A DNA stretch of 64,000 nt from Maricaulis sp048270265 (GTDB taxonomy: Bacteria; Pseudomonadota; Alphaproteobacteria; Caulobacterales; Maricaulaceae), in NCBI RefSeq assembly GCF_048270265.1, contig NZ_JBLWTD010000015.1, forward strand, positions 7,297 through 71,296, written 5' to 3'. Shown here in pieces: positions 51,190-60,351 of this stretch. Under the pieces are notes generated by a model that was not told the DNA's origin, did not search any database, and saw only the letters and a list, made by a program, of their open reading frames with translations. Numbering within the stretch: the first letter of the stretch is position 1; every line of letters begins with the position of its first letter. The translations under genes were made by a program, and so were the position numbers.

Positions 51190-52484
51190 TCGCTTTTATA
51201 CACCGTTCCGCCTTGCATAACAAAACCAACATCCATCAAGGCGGCGATATTCTCAAGCGGATTGCTGTCAACGGCGATGATATCCGCATATTTGCCCGGC
51301 TCGATCGTGCCGATATCGGCATCCATCTGCAGATGGGCCGAGGCATTGACCGTGGCGGTCTCGATCGCTTCCATCTCGCTGAGGCCGGCCTCGACCAGCA
51401 GCTCGAATTCGCGGGCATTGATGCCGTGGCGCGAGACGCCGCTGTCGGTGCCAAAGGCGATCATCACACCGCCCTCATGCGCCCGGCGGGCCATTTCCAG
51501 CATGATCGGTCCGACCGAGAGCGATTTCTCGCGCACAGCCGGGGTCATCCAGTCGGCGGTCGAGGCAATCTCGGCGACGGTGGCACCCGCCAACAGGGTG
51601 GGCACGAGATAGGCATTGTGGCTGCGGAAGAGCCGGATCGAGTCGCGGTCGAGATAGGTGCCGTGCTCGATCGAGTCGCCGCCGGCCTCGAGGAAGGAAT
51701 TGATGCCGGTGACGCCATGTGAGTGCGCCGTGACCTGGCGTCCCATCATGTGCGCGGCGCCGACGATGGATTCCAGCTCGTCATCGAAGAATTGCTGCTC
51801 GACGCCGGCTGCCGTGTTGGAGAGCACGCCGCCGGTGCCGGTGATCTTGATCACATCGACGCCGGCGCGCACCAGTTCGCGCACCACGCGGCGGCAATCG
51901 GCCGGGCCATCGCAGGCGGAGCGGCTGGTCAGCGCATCCATCACGGCGGTCGAGAAACCGTTGACATCGCCATGACCGCCGGTCGGCGTCACGGCCGGGC
52001 CGGAGACGCGCATGCGCGGCCCGATGACATCGCCATCGCGGATCGCATCACGCAGGCCGGTCGAGGCTTCCAGCTCACCGCCGACATCCTGCACGGTGGT
52101 GAAACCGGCCATCAGCGTGGTGCGGGCATTGTGGACGCCATTGAGCGCCAGATCGGCACTGTTCTCGGTCACTTCCAGCAGACGGCCCTGCGGGCTCAGC
52201 TCGCCCTGCAGATGCACATGGCTGTCGATCAGGCCGGGCAGGACAAACTGGTCCGACAGGTCGACGATGGTCGCGCCCTCGGGCGTGACGAAACCGGCCT
52301 CGATCGCCTCGATGCGGCCGTCGCGGATCAGGATGGATTGATTGGATGTCGGGGCATTGCCCGGCACGGCCAGCAAATGACCGGCATGGATGACCGTGAG
52401 GCCGGCGCCTGGTGCATCCGTCTGCGCCAGGGCCGAACCACCCGTTGCCATCAGAGCGATAGCTGCGACCATTGAACGAAACAT
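51186..52484 (-). CDS. exported amidohydrolase-family metal-dependent hydrolase
   Basis: 432 residues with a signal peptide (VAAIALMATGGSALA). Metal ligands HVHLQG near residue 90 follow DLSDQFVLPGLIDSHVH, and the later His of the amidohydrolase barrel is in QVTAHSHG near residue 250 and HGTYLD. This subgroup (imidazolonepropionase-like, Xaa-Pro dipeptidase-like) is often exported in marine Alphaproteobacteria and degrades peptides or cyclic amides. The exact substrate is unknown. Start has GGGGAGACAAAC. First gene of the operon with the phosphotransferase. Confidence 0.85.
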   Translation of the reverse strand: MFRSMVAAIALMATGGSALAQTDAPGAGLTVIHAGHLLAVPGNAPTSNQSILIRDGRIEAIEAGFVTPEGATIVDLSDQFVLPGLIDSHVHLQGELSPQGRLLEVTENSADLALNGVHNARTTLMAGFTTVQDVGGELEASTGLRDAIRDGDVIGPRMRVSGPAVTPTGGHGDVNGFSTAVMDALTSRSACDGPADCRRVVRELVRAGVDVIKITGTGGVLSNTAAGVEQQFFDDELESIVGAAHMMGRQVTAHSHGVTGINSFLEAGGDSIEHGTYLDRDSIRLFRSHNAYLVPTLLAGATVAEIASTADWMTPAVREKSLSVGPIMLEMARRAHEGGVMIAFGTDSGVSRHGINAREFELLVEAGLSEMEAIETATVNASAHLQMDADIGTIEPGKYADIIAVDSNPLENIAALMDVGFVMQGGTVYKSE

Positions 52485-52569
52485 GTTTGTCTCCCCGCCT
52501 TTTGATTTCTTGGCGCAAACATGCCCCGGCTGGCCGGGAAGTCAATTCACCTGTGAAGAACGCACCGCC

Positions 52570-53847
52570 CTAATGGGTCTTGAGCGCCCTCCAGGCGATG
52601 TCGCGGCGACAGAAACCTTGCGGCCAGTCGATCACGTCAACAGCACTATACGCCCTGTCGGCCGCGTAGTGCAAGTTTTCACCGGTCGCGGTTACGTTGA
52701 GTACACGGCCGCCGGCGGCAATGCGCCGGCCCTCGCTGTCGCGCGCCGTTCCGGCCTCGAACACGTGCACGCCATCCATCGCATTGGCATCATCGACGCC
52801 ATCGATGACCGAACCCTTCGCGTAATCACCGGGATAGCCCTGCGCTGCCATCACGACGGTGATGGCCGGTTCCGGCGACCAGTCGATGGGGAGCATCTGG
52901 TCGAGATGACCGCTCGCGGCCGCCCTGAGATAGGGCAGGAGATCATTCTCGATCCGCGCCATGAGCACCTGGCATTCCGGATCACCGAAACGGATGTTGA
53001 ACTCGACCGTCCTCGGCCCGTCCCCGGTGACCATGATGCCGGCGAAGAGAACGCCCTGAAAAGGCGCCCCTTCGGCGGCGAGACCGGCGGCGGTGGGCTC
53101 GATAATGGTTTTCATCACGGTGTCGATCAGGGCCGGGGTGGCAATCGGGGCCGGGGAATAGGCGCCCATGCCGCCGGTATTGGGGCCGGTATCGCCTTCG
53201 CCGACGCGCTTGTGGTCCTGGGCGGCGCCGCAATAGAGCACGGTCTTGCCGTCGCACAGGGCGAAGATCGAGACTTCCTCGCCGCGCATGAATTCCTCGA
53301 TCACCAGGGTGCGTGAGGCATCGCCGAACTTGCCTGACAGGAAGGCGTCGATCTCGGCCTCGGCCTCGGCGCGCGTCTCCGGGATCACCACGCCCTTGCC
53401 GGCCGCCAGCCCGTCGGCCTTGAGCACATAGGGGGCTTCGAATTCATCGAGAAAGGCCTTGGCTTTGGCGGCATCATCGAACACGCCATAGCGCGCGGTC
53501 GGCACATTGTGGCGGGCGTAGAAATCCTTGGCGAAAGCCTTGGAGGTCTCCAGCATCGCGGCGGCTTTCGAGGGGCCGAATACGGCAATGCCGTGGGCGC
53601 GCAGCCTGTCAGCCAGACCGTCGCAGAGGGGAATTTCCGGGCCGACCACCACCAGGTCCACCGCCCGCTCGCGCGCCAGTCCGACCAGCCCGTCCAGATC
53701 GGAAACGGGGATGTCGACACATGTCGCCAGCGTGCCGATGGCGGCGCTGCCGGGAGCGGCGATCAATTCGGTGAGGAGGGGGCTTTGGGCGATTTTCCAG
53801 ACCAGGGCGTGTTCGCGCCCGCCGGATCCGATTACCAGAACCTTCAT
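52570..53847 (-). CDS. purD: phosphoribosylamine--glycine ligase
   Basis: 425 residues starting MKVLVIGSGGREHAL, with GGAG before the ATG at 53847. ATP-grasp features are visible: FAKDFYARHNVPTARY near residue 112, VLKADGLAAGKGV, MEE-type EEFMRGEEVSIFAL near residue 190, and NVRFGDPECQ-like sequence (NIRFGDPECQVLM) near residue 285. It joins glycine to phosphoribosylamine in purine synthesis. Divergent from xseA with a 104-base spacer that should hold both promoters. Confidence 0.97.
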   Translation of the reverse strand: MKVLVIGSGGREHALVWKIAQSPLLTELIAAPGSAAIGTLATCVDIPVSDLDGLVGLARERAVDLVVVGPEIPLCDGLADRLRAHGIAVFGPSKAAAMLETSKAFAKDFYARHNVPTARYGVFDDAAKAKAFLDEFEAPYVLKADGLAAGKGVVIPETRAEAEAEIDAFLSGKFGDASRTLVIEEFMRGEEVSIFALCDGKTVLYCGAAQDHKRVGEGDTGPNTGGMGAYSPAPIATPALIDTVMKTIIEPTAAGLAAEGAPFQGVLFAGIMVTGDGPRTVEFNIRFGDPECQVLMARIENDLLPYLRAAASGHLDQMLPIDWSPEPAITVVMAAQGYPGDYAKGSVIDGVDDANAMDGVHVFEAGTARDSEGRRIAAGGRVLNVTATGENLHYAADRAYSAVDVIDWPQGFCRRDIAWRALKTH

Positions 53848-53951
53848 CTCGATCTCCTGCAAATCTCCAGCCCGGCCTATCGTAAACCAGGCCTCGCTGC
53901 GAGTCCCTCGCGCCGTTGCGGCAGGGGCGAATCCGCCTTACCAAGTGAAGC

Positions 53952-55394
53952 ATGGACGTGACCCAAGGCAATATCCACGAATTCTCCGTTTCCGAACTGG
54001 CCGGATCGCTCAAGCGCACCGTCGAGGACGCCTTCGGCCATGTCCGCGTGCGCGGCGAGCTGGGCCGTGTCGTGGTCGCCAAGTCGGGCCATGTCTATTT
54101 CGACCTCAAGGACGAGAAATCCGTCATCACCTCGATTGCCTGGAAGGGCACGGCGGCGCATTTCCGCTTCAGGCCGGAAGAGGGGCTGGAGGTCATCATT
54201 GAAGGTCGGATGTCGACCTATCCCGGCCGCTCGCAATACCAGCTGATCGTCGAGACCATGGAACCGGCCGGCGCCGGTGCGCTGATGGCGCTGCTCGATG
54301 AGCGCCGCAAAAAGCTCGCCGCCGAGGGCCTGTTCGACACGGATCGCAAACAGGCCATCCCCTTCCTGCCGCGCACCATCGGCGTCGTCACATCGCCGAC
54401 CGGCGCCGTGATCCGCGATATCCTGCACCGCCTGCGTGACCGCTTCCCCTGTCATGTCCTGCTCTGGCCGGTGCTGGTCCAGGGCGAGGCGGCAGCCGGC
54501 CAGATTGCCGAAGCGATCCATGGCTTCAATGCGCTGGAAGCGGGCGGGCGTGTACCGCGCCCGGATGTGATCATCGTCGCGCGCGGTGGCGGCTCGATTG
54601 AAGACCTCTGGGCCTTCAATGAGGAAATCGTCGTCCGCGCCGCCGCCGAATCGGCCATCCCGCTGATCTCCGCCGTCGGCCATGAGACCGACACCACGCT
54701 GATCGACTACGCCTCCGACCGCCGCGCGCCCACGCCTACTGGCGCTGCCGAGATCGCCGTGCCCGTGCGCGCCGAACTCAAGGCCGGTCTCGATACGCTC
54801 GGCGGCCGCCTGGTCGCCGGCCTCTCCCGCCTGATCGAACGCCGCCGCACCGAGCTGCGCTCGGCAGCGCGCGCCCTGCCGCGCCCGACCTCCCTGCTGG
54901 AACTCAAACGCCAGCGCTTCGACATGGTCGCCGACAAGCTCGACGGCGCCCTGCTTGCAGGTGCCGCCGAGAAGCGCTCCAAGCTTCTGGTGCTCACTGC
55001 CCGCCTGCGCCCCGTCACCCTGCGCCGTGACATCCAGCAAAAGCGCGAACGGCTGTCGGACCGGTCCGGGCGCCTGGCGCCAGCCGCGACGCGCATCCTG
55101 CGCGATCAGCGCCGGGCACTGGGCAATTGGGCTGCACGCCTGGAGGCGCTGAGCCATACCTCGGCGCTCAAGCGCGGTTTCGTTCTGGTGCGCGATGCCG
55201 ACGGCAAGCTGGTTCGGACCGGGGCGAGCCTGGCTTCAGGTGCCAGCGTCGAGCTGGAATTTGCCGATGCCCGGCGCGGTGCTGTGATTGATGGCGAGCC
55301 GGGGGCGATGCCGCCTGCACCCGTTGCGCGGCCGAAAGCGAAACCGCTGCCGAAGGCCAAGCCGCGTGCGGCCGGGCAGGGGACCTTGTTTTAG
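53952..55394 (+). CDS. xseA: exodeoxyribonuclease VII large subunit
   Basis: 480 residues. The N-terminal OB-fold (VRGELGRVVVAKSGHVYFDL) is followed by the catalytic region with IGVVTSPTGAVIRD near residue 140, VIIVARGGGSIEDLWAFNEE near residue 215 and ISAVGHETDTTLIDY near residue 240. The C-terminal coiled part is shortened and ends in a Pro/Lys-rich tail. It degrades single-stranded DNA with XseB, not in this window. The first of a + strand group ending with the M23 peptidase, though 569 bases separate them. Confidence 0.96.
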   Translation: MDVTQGNIHEFSVSELAGSLKRTVEDAFGHVRVRGELGRVVVAKSGHVYFDLKDEKSVITSIAWKGTAAHFRFRPEEGLEVIIEGRMSTYPGRSQYQLIVETMEPAGAGALMALLDERRKKLAAEGLFDTDRKQAIPFLPRTIGVVTSPTGAVIRDILHRLRDRFPCHVLLWPVLVQGEAAAGQIAEAIHGFNALEAGGRVPRPDVIIVARGGGSIEDLWAFNEEIVVRAAAESAIPLISAVGHETDTTLIDYASDRRAPTPTGAAEIAVPVRAELKAGLDTLGGRLVAGLSRLIERRRTELRSAARALPRPTSLLELKRQRFDMVADKLDGALLAGAAEKRSKLLVLTARLRPVTLRRDIQQKRERLSDRSGRLAPAATRILRDQRRALGNWAARLEALSHTSALKRGFVLVRDADGKLVRTGASLASGASVELEFADARRGAVIDGEPGAMPPAPVARPKAKPLPKAKPRAAGQGTLF

Positions 55395-55462
55395 GTTGGG
55401 GTTTTTGGAGTTGTTGGGCTGCGTTGCCCCGCGCTTATCCCCCACGTTAGACAACTATCCCA

Positions 55463-55545
55463 CGTCATCCTGACGAAAGTCAGGACCCAGATGTGACAAG
55501 CGCGGAGCCTGCAATATCGAGGTCCCGACTTGCGTCGGGATGACG
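55463..55545. repeat. REP-like inverted pair
   Basis: CGTCATCC at 55463-55470 and GGATGACG at 55538-55545 are exact reverse complements. Between them, GTCAGGACC and GGTCCCGAC form two further self-complementary parts, each half with its own hairpin (CCTGACGAAAGTCAGG and GTCCCGACTTGCGTCGGGA). The CGTCATCC-type ends are seen in intergenic palindromes of many high-GC Alphaproteobacteria. Copy number here cannot be known from one window. Confidence 0.75.
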
Positions 55546-55776
55546 AATTTTGAGCGATGTTATCCCCGCCCCCTCCGCCTGCGCTTATGCTTACAGCGTT
55601 CCGGTCGCACGGGAGGCGTGAGCTCAGTCACTTGCGGCGGCCGGGAGCGTGGAGCCCATCCGCACGACGGCGTGACAGCCCGAGTTCCGGTGGGGCCATG
55701 ATCGGGGAAGTGAGGCATTAGGGCTCGACCAATCTTCCACGGTCATTTCGAGGCAGGGCCCGCGAGGGACCTGAGT

Positions 55777-55905
55777 AAATCTCCACGTGCGGGACGTCTC
55801 GGATGCCCCCAAAACTTACTCAAGAACCGGCATTCGCCGGCGTCCCGCACACCTCCCATCCGGGGAGGACCAGCAAACCTCCAGCGGCAGGCCGCGTGGA
55901 GATTT
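55777..55905. repeat. second REP-like inverted element
   Basis: AAATCTCCACG (55777-55787) and CGTGGAGATTT (55895-55905) are exact reverse complements, and GTGCGGGACG (55787-55796) pairs exactly with CGTCCCGCAC (55841-55850). GGTCATTTCGAGGCAGG just upstream (55741) has the look of the GTCATTTCGAG-type repeat ends. Confidence 0.72.
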
Positions 55906-55963
55906 TGGTGCAGGCGCAGGCGGAGCATTCCCCTGATCGGGCAAGGCATGCTAGACGGGTTTC

Positions 55964-56200
55964 ATGAGCCAGACAGACAATCCTTTCGAAGCTGATTTCT
56001 CGGGTGAAGCCATCCTGGAGTTCGGCGATGCCGATTTCATCATCCTCAAGCCGGGCGCCTTCGTGCGCTGTGCCGTGACGGGCGATCCGATCGCCCTGGC
56101 GGATCTGCGCTATTGGAGCGTGGATGACCAGGAAGCCTATCGCGACAGCATTATCGCGACGCGGCGCTGGGCCGAGCTGAATGGCGAGCGCGGCCAATGA
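55964..56200 (+). CDS. DUF2093 domain protein
   Basis: 78 residues. The sequence EAILEFGDADFIILKPGAFV and GDPIALADLRYWSVDDQEAY are typical of DUF2093, a small soluble family found across Alphaproteobacteria, often near lipid A or envelope genes. Function is unknown. The ATGA overlap at 56197-56200 couples it to the M23 peptidase. Confidence 0.87.
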   Translation: MSQTDNPFEADFSGEAILEFGDADFIILKPGAFVRCAVTGDPIALADLRYWSVDDQEAYRDSIIATRRWAELNGERGQ

Positions 56201-57102
56201 TCGGTCTGATCGCAGCCTTCATCCTGCAGTCCGGCACCGCGCCGCTCGATCCGATCGGCGAGATGATCGCTTCGCAATCGCCGGACGCCCGCGAGGCCGT
56301 CGTCATGGCGGCGCCGACGCTCAGCGAACCGGTCCAGGGCTGTGCCGGCGATTTCGCCGAGGGCGCGTTGCTGATCTGCAATTACGGACCGGGCAGCCAG
56401 GTCAGCCTGGGCGATGTCACGGCGCAGGCCGATGGCTCGGGCTGGACCGTGCTCGGTATCCCGCGCGACGCCCCGGGCGAGCTGCGTTTCACTGTCGCGG
56501 CGGCGGGCGAGCGGATCGATCGCATGCAGCCGATCACCCAGCGTGAATTTGCCATCCAGCGCATCGAAGGCGTGCCGCAATCCACCGTCACGCCCGACGC
56601 CTCCACCCTGCCGCGCCGCCAGCGCGAATACGCCCAGAAACAGGCCGCCTTCGCGACCCGCTGGGACGGGGAAGGCTTTCTGGCCGGTTTCATCCGGCCT
56701 GCCGAGGGCATCACCACCGGCGTCTATGGCTCGCAGCGCGTCTATAACGGCACGCCGGGCAATCCCCATTGGGGCCTGGACTGGGCCAATGATCCGGGCA
56801 CGCCGGTCGTCGCACCGGCGGCCGGGCGCGTCATCCTGGCGGAGCCGGACATGTATTATGAAGGCGGGCTGGTCTTCCTCGATCACGGCCAGGGCCTGGT
56901 CAGCTGTTTCCTGCACATGAGTGCCGTGCACGTTGCGGCCGGCGACATGGTCGAGCAGGGTGATCTGATCGGCGAAATCGGGGCCGGTGGCCGCGCCACC
57001 GGGCCGCATCTTGACTGGCGGGTGAAGTTCCAGAACAGCTTCTATGTCGACCCGGCGCTGCTGCTCGAGCTTGATCCGGCCGAGCTGCACCCGGTCGACT
57101 GA
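56197..57102 (+). CDS. M23 family metallopeptidase (LytM/peptidoglycan hydrolase)
   Basis: 301 residues. An uncleaved or weak hydrophobic start (IGLIAAFILQSG) precedes a beta-rich N-terminal domain, then the catalytic LytM domain from about residue 165. Zinc and catalytic residues are in HWGLDWAND (H-x3-D) near residue 189 and the SCFLHMSAVH loop near residue 235. The final GPHLDWR near residue 270 has Asp where HxH is usual, though Asp at this place occurs in other M23 proteins. It is expected to cut peptidoglycan cross-links, or to be an enzyme activator if inactive. Confidence 0.87.
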   Translation: MIGLIAAFILQSGTAPLDPIGEMIASQSPDAREAVVMAAPTLSEPVQGCAGDFAEGALLICNYGPGSQVSLGDVTAQADGSGWTVLGIPRDAPGELRFTVAAAGERIDRMQPITQREFAIQRIEGVPQSTVTPDASTLPRRQREYAQKQAAFATRWDGEGFLAGFIRPAEGITTGVYGSQRVYNGTPGNPHWGLDWANDPGTPVVAPAAGRVILAEPDMYYEGGLVFLDHGQGLVSCFLHMSAVHVAAGDMVEQGDLIGEIGAGGRATGPHLDWRVKFQNSFYVDPALLLELDPAELHPVD

Positions 57103-57109
57103 CGGGGCG

Positions 57110-58042
57110 TTAGGGCTGTTGCCGGTAGACATCCTTCGCCCAGCGGCGATGGACCCAGAACCATTGCTCCGGCGCCTTGCGGATCTCGGATTCGATCCAT
57201 TGATTGATCCGCGTCACCGTCTCGATGATGGCGGCGGGCTTGTCCGGATTGGCCGAGAGCTGGATCGGGTCATGGATCTCGATGCGGAAGCGCGCGCCCT
57301 CGAGCCGGCGCACCGATAGCGGCACCAGCGGGCAATTGAAGCGCATGGCCAGCTTGGTCGGGCCCGGCGCCGTCATCGAGGGATGGCCGAAGAAGGGCGC
57401 CTCGACGCCGTCATTCATTTTCTGGTCGTTCATCAGCGCCACGGTCTCGCCGCGCTTGAGGGTCTGCAGCAATTCCTTGGCGCCATCGCCGCCCTTGGCC
57501 GTCATCAGCTTGATGCCGTAATCGGCGCGGGCGGCAAGAATGCGGCGGTCGATCAGCGGGTTGTTGGCCGGGCGATAGGTGATGTAGCAGGGCAGGCCAG
57601 TCTTGGAGATGGCGGTGCCGGAGATCTCCCAATTGGCGCTGTGGGTCGAGATGATGACCAGCGGCTGTTTCGCATCGCGCGCCGCCTCCAGCTTCTCGCG
57701 GCCGATGAACTCGACCCGCTCCTCGAAGAAGGCATCATCCTCGAACAGGTGCATGTGCGGCATCTCGCCGGCGAGGCGGCCGAAATTGTCCCACATGCCG
57801 CGAAGCAGCCGGTCAATCTCCGGCTCCGCGGCTTCGGGGAAGCAGCGCTGCATGTTGATACGGGCGATCTTGTGGGTCGAAGTCATCGGACCGAGGCGCT
57901 GCAACAGCTCGCCGCCGGCATCCGATGCCCGGTCCAGCCCCTTGGCGCGGTACCAGGCATTATAGGCATCCCAGGCCAGGGCCTCGGCGTGCCAGCCGGC
58001 GCGGGTCAGGAAGGAGGCATTGCGTTGCGCTTCAATCATCAA
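57110..58042 (-). CDS. LpxL/HtrB-type lipid A acyltransferase
   Basis: 310 residues. The acyltransferase motif is STHSANWEISG near residue 135 (H-x4-D/E), followed by the second motif GHPSMTAPGPTKLAM near residue 223 and the RFNCPLVPLSVRRLEG segment. This family adds a secondary acyl chain to Kdo2-lipid A at the inner membrane. It starts 6 bases after the lpxK stop on the same strand, last gene of the operon. The chain used is unknown. Confidence 0.87.
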   Translation of the reverse strand: MMIEAQRNASFLTRAGWHAEALAWDAYNAWYRAKGLDRASDAGGELLQRLGPMTSTHKIARINMQRCFPEAAEPEIDRLLRGMWDNFGRLAGEMPHMHLFEDDAFFEERVEFIGREKLEAARDAKQPLVIISTHSANWEISGTAISKTGLPCYITYRPANNPLIDRRILAARADYGIKLMTAKGGDGAKELLQTLKRGETVALMNDQKMNDGVEAPFFGHPSMTAPGPTKLAMRFNCPLVPLSVRRLEGARFRIEIHDPIQLSANPDKPAAIIETVTRINQWIESEIRKAPEQWFWVHRRWAKDVYRQQP

Positions 58043-58048
58043 ACGGAT

Positions 58049-59059
58049 TTAGCGGCCCGGCGCGCCGGCGTCCATCATGTCCCGCAACAGACCGTCCAGG
58101 GCTGCCGGATTGGCGAACTCGGCCCGCACCGGCCAGGCGGTCACTTCGGGCTGCATAGCGGTGGGCAAACGCACCCAGTCCTTCTCGGTGGTGATCAGGG
58201 CCGACTCATGGGCCCGGGCCAGCCGCTTGAGGCGTTTGAGGTCGCCCTGCGAATAGGGGTGATGATCGGCAAACTGTCCGGTCTCGGTAAGATTGGCTCC
58301 GGCGGCCTGCAAGGCATCGAAAAATTTCTGCGGCCGTCCGATCCCGGCAAAGGCAACCAGCGGTCCGCGGGGCGGCGGGCCTGAAGGGGCGAGCCAGGCA
58401 TGCAGGACCGGGATTTCCAGATCCGCCAGGCCAAGGCCGTGATAGTCGGGCAGGGTGTCGGCATTGCGCGTCATCACAATCACCGCATCGGCGCGGGCCA
58501 GTCCGGCGGCAACGGGCTCGCGCAGGGGGCCGGCCGGGAAGACGGTCTTCGCACCCCATCCGGCCTCGCCATCAATGACCACGAAGGAGAGGCGCTTGCG
58601 CAGGGTCGGGTTCTGATGTCCGTCATCGAGCACCAGGACCTGGGCGCCGTCCTCGACCGCGGCCTGTGCGCCCTCGGGCCGGTCGCGGCTGATCCAGGCC
58701 GGTGCAACGCGCGCCAGCAGCAGCGGCTCATCGCCGACATCGCGGGCTGCGTGGGTCGCCGGATCGACCCGCACCGGGCCCTTGAGGCGGCCGCCATAGC
58801 CGCGCGACAGGGCGTGGGCGCGATAGCCCATATTGCTCAGACGTCCGAGGATGGTCTGGGCGACGGGGGTCTTGCCGGTGCCGCCCAAGGTGAGATTGCC
58901 GATGCAGATGACGGGAATGCCGGGGTCGAGCGGGTTGGTCCTGCGAATGCGCCGTGCTGTCGCCCAGGCATAGATCCAGCTCAGCGGAGTGAGCAGGGCG
59001 CGCACCAGGCTGCCCGAACCGCGCCCGCCATCGGTGCGCCAGAAAGCCGGTTCCCTCAT
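58049..59059 (-). CDS. lpxK: tetraacyldisaccharide 4'-kinase
   Basis: 336 residues from ATG 59059, which follows GGAGATCGCACC. A membrane-associated start (SLVRALLTPLSWIYAWATA) and the phosphate-binding loop GNLTLGGTGKTPV near residue 48 mark LpxK, as do VLDDGHQNPTLRK near residue 140 and FAGIGRPQKFFDAL. It phosphorylates the lipid A disaccharide at 4'. The next upstream gene, waaA, overlaps it by the ATGA at 59056-59059. Confidence 0.95.
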   Translation of the reverse strand: MREPAFWRTDGGRGSGSLVRALLTPLSWIYAWATARRIRRTNPLDPGIPVICIGNLTLGGTGKTPVAQTILGRLSNMGYRAHALSRGYGGRLKGPVRVDPATHAARDVGDEPLLLARVAPAWISRDRPEGAQAAVEDGAQVLVLDDGHQNPTLRKRLSFVVIDGEAGWGAKTVFPAGPLREPVAAGLARADAVIVMTRNADTLPDYHGLGLADLEIPVLHAWLAPSGPPPRGPLVAFAGIGRPQKFFDALQAAGANLTETGQFADHHPYSQGDLKRLKRLARAHESALITTEKDWVRLPTAMQPEVTAWPVRAEFANPAALDGLLRDMMDAGAPGR

Positions 59060-60351
59060 GGTGCGATCTCCGTTCCCTTGCCGCCGGCCAACAGCGCTTC
59101 CAGCGCGGCGAGACTGGTCGCCATCGCACCGCCGGAGGCCTCGGTGATCGCCGCTCGGGCCAGTTTGATCGCGGGGCCGCGATGACCCCACACCCGCTCA
59201 ATGGCCGAGGCGATGCTGGCGGCGCTGTCGACGGTGATCATCGCCTTGTGCTGGCGATAGACAGCGTAGAGATCGTCAAAACTGGCGGTGTGCTCGCCGC
59301 TGAGAACGGCGGTGCCGGCCTGGCTTGCCTCGATCGGGTTATGGCCACCAATCCCGGGCAGAAGGCTGCCGGCAATCAGCGCCGCCGGGGCTGCGCCATA
59401 CCAGAGCGGCATCTCGCCCAGCGTGTCGGCGAGCCAGATCTGATGGTCCGGTGACGGCGCATCACCCGCCGAGCGGCGCACGAAGCGAAAGCCTTGCTTG
59501 TCGATCAGCCGCGCCACCTCGTCACCGCGCTCGGGATGGCGCGGGGCGAGGATCAGCAGGGCGTCGGGATGGGTTTTCAGGGTCAGGGCGTGAGCATGCA
59601 GCACAATCGCCTCTTCGCCGGGATGGGTCGATGCGGCGAGCCAGACCGGGCGATCACCGATCGTCCTGCGGATCCCGGCCAGGGTCTCGGGGTCGGCCGT
59701 CTCGGCGCGCGCCTCCAGCTTGAGATTGCCGGCCAGGGTGATCGCCTTGCCGGTGAGGTTTTCCAGCCCGTCGCGGGTGCGGCTGTCGGCGGCACCGATC
59801 CAGTCAAAACAGCCCAGCAGATAGCGCGCCGAATCCGGGCGCTTGTTCCAGCTGGCCAGCGAGCGGTCATTCATGCGCGCATTGACCAGCGCCATCGGGA
59901 TGTCGCGCGCGGCGGTCTCGATCACCAGATTGGGCCAGAGTTCCGATTCCGCGAACACGGCGAGATCGGGCTTCCAGTAGTCGAGGAAACCGCGAACGGC
60001 CGACAGGGTGTCGATGGGCAGGTATTGATGGCGTGCGACCGGTGGCAGGCGCCGGGCCATAAGCCGGGCCGAAGTCATGGTGCCGGTGGTGACGAGGAAG
60101 CGAAGCTCCGGCTGCGCGGCGGCGAACTCACTCACCAGGCTGGCCAGGACCAGGCTCTCGCCGACGCTGGCCCCATGCAGCCAGACCAGCTGGCCGGGCG
60201 GGCGCGGAAAGGTCGGGCGGCCAAGGCGTTCATTGCGGCGTCCGGGGTCTTCCTTGCCGGCACGGGTGCGCAGCATCAGCAATGGCGTGGCGAGCGGCGC
60301 CGCGACCCGCATCAGCAGGCGGTAGAGTGTGAGCCCGGTTGGCAGGGTCAC
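59056..60351 (-). CDS. waaA: 3-deoxy-D-manno-octulosonic acid transferase
   Basis: 431 residues. The N-terminal part has LVWLHGASVGESLVLASLV near residue 50 (with the catalytic Glu), PVARHQYLPIDTLSAVRGF near residue 100, and the C-terminal GT-B domain has GGHNPIEASQAGTAVLSG near residue 330. It adds Kdo to lipid A precursor. Co-transcribed between the DUF374 acyltransferase and lpxK. Confidence 0.95.
   Translation of the reverse strand: MTLPTGLTLYRLLMRVAAPLATPLLMLRTRAGKEDPGRRNERLGRPTFPRPPGQLVWLHGASVGESLVLASLVSEFAAAQPELRFLVTTGTMTSARLMARRLPPVARHQYLPIDTLSAVRGFLDYWKPDLAVFAESELWPNLVIETAARDIPMALVNARMNDRSLASWNKRPDSARYLLGCFDWIGAADSRTRDGLENLTGKAITLAGNLKLEARAETADPETLAGIRRTIGDRPVWLAASTHPGEEAIVLHAHALTLKTHPDALLILAPRHPERGDEVARLIDKQGFRFVRRSAGDAPSPDHQIWLADTLGEMPLWYGAAPAALIAGSLLPGIGGHNPIEASQAGTAVLSGEHTASFDDLYAVYRQHKAMITVDSAASIASAIERVWGHRGPAIKLARAAITEASGGAMATSLAALEALLAGGKGTEIAP

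Larger units (their letters stand above)
55395..55963. other. 569-base intergenic region with REP-like palindromes
   Basis: No gene is seen on either strand (no long frame with family resemblance). Contents are two inverted-repeat elements, annotated separately (55463-55545 and 55777-55905), plus a stretch without recognised features at about 55546-55740. Codon-like composition is lacking. Confidence 0.7.
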
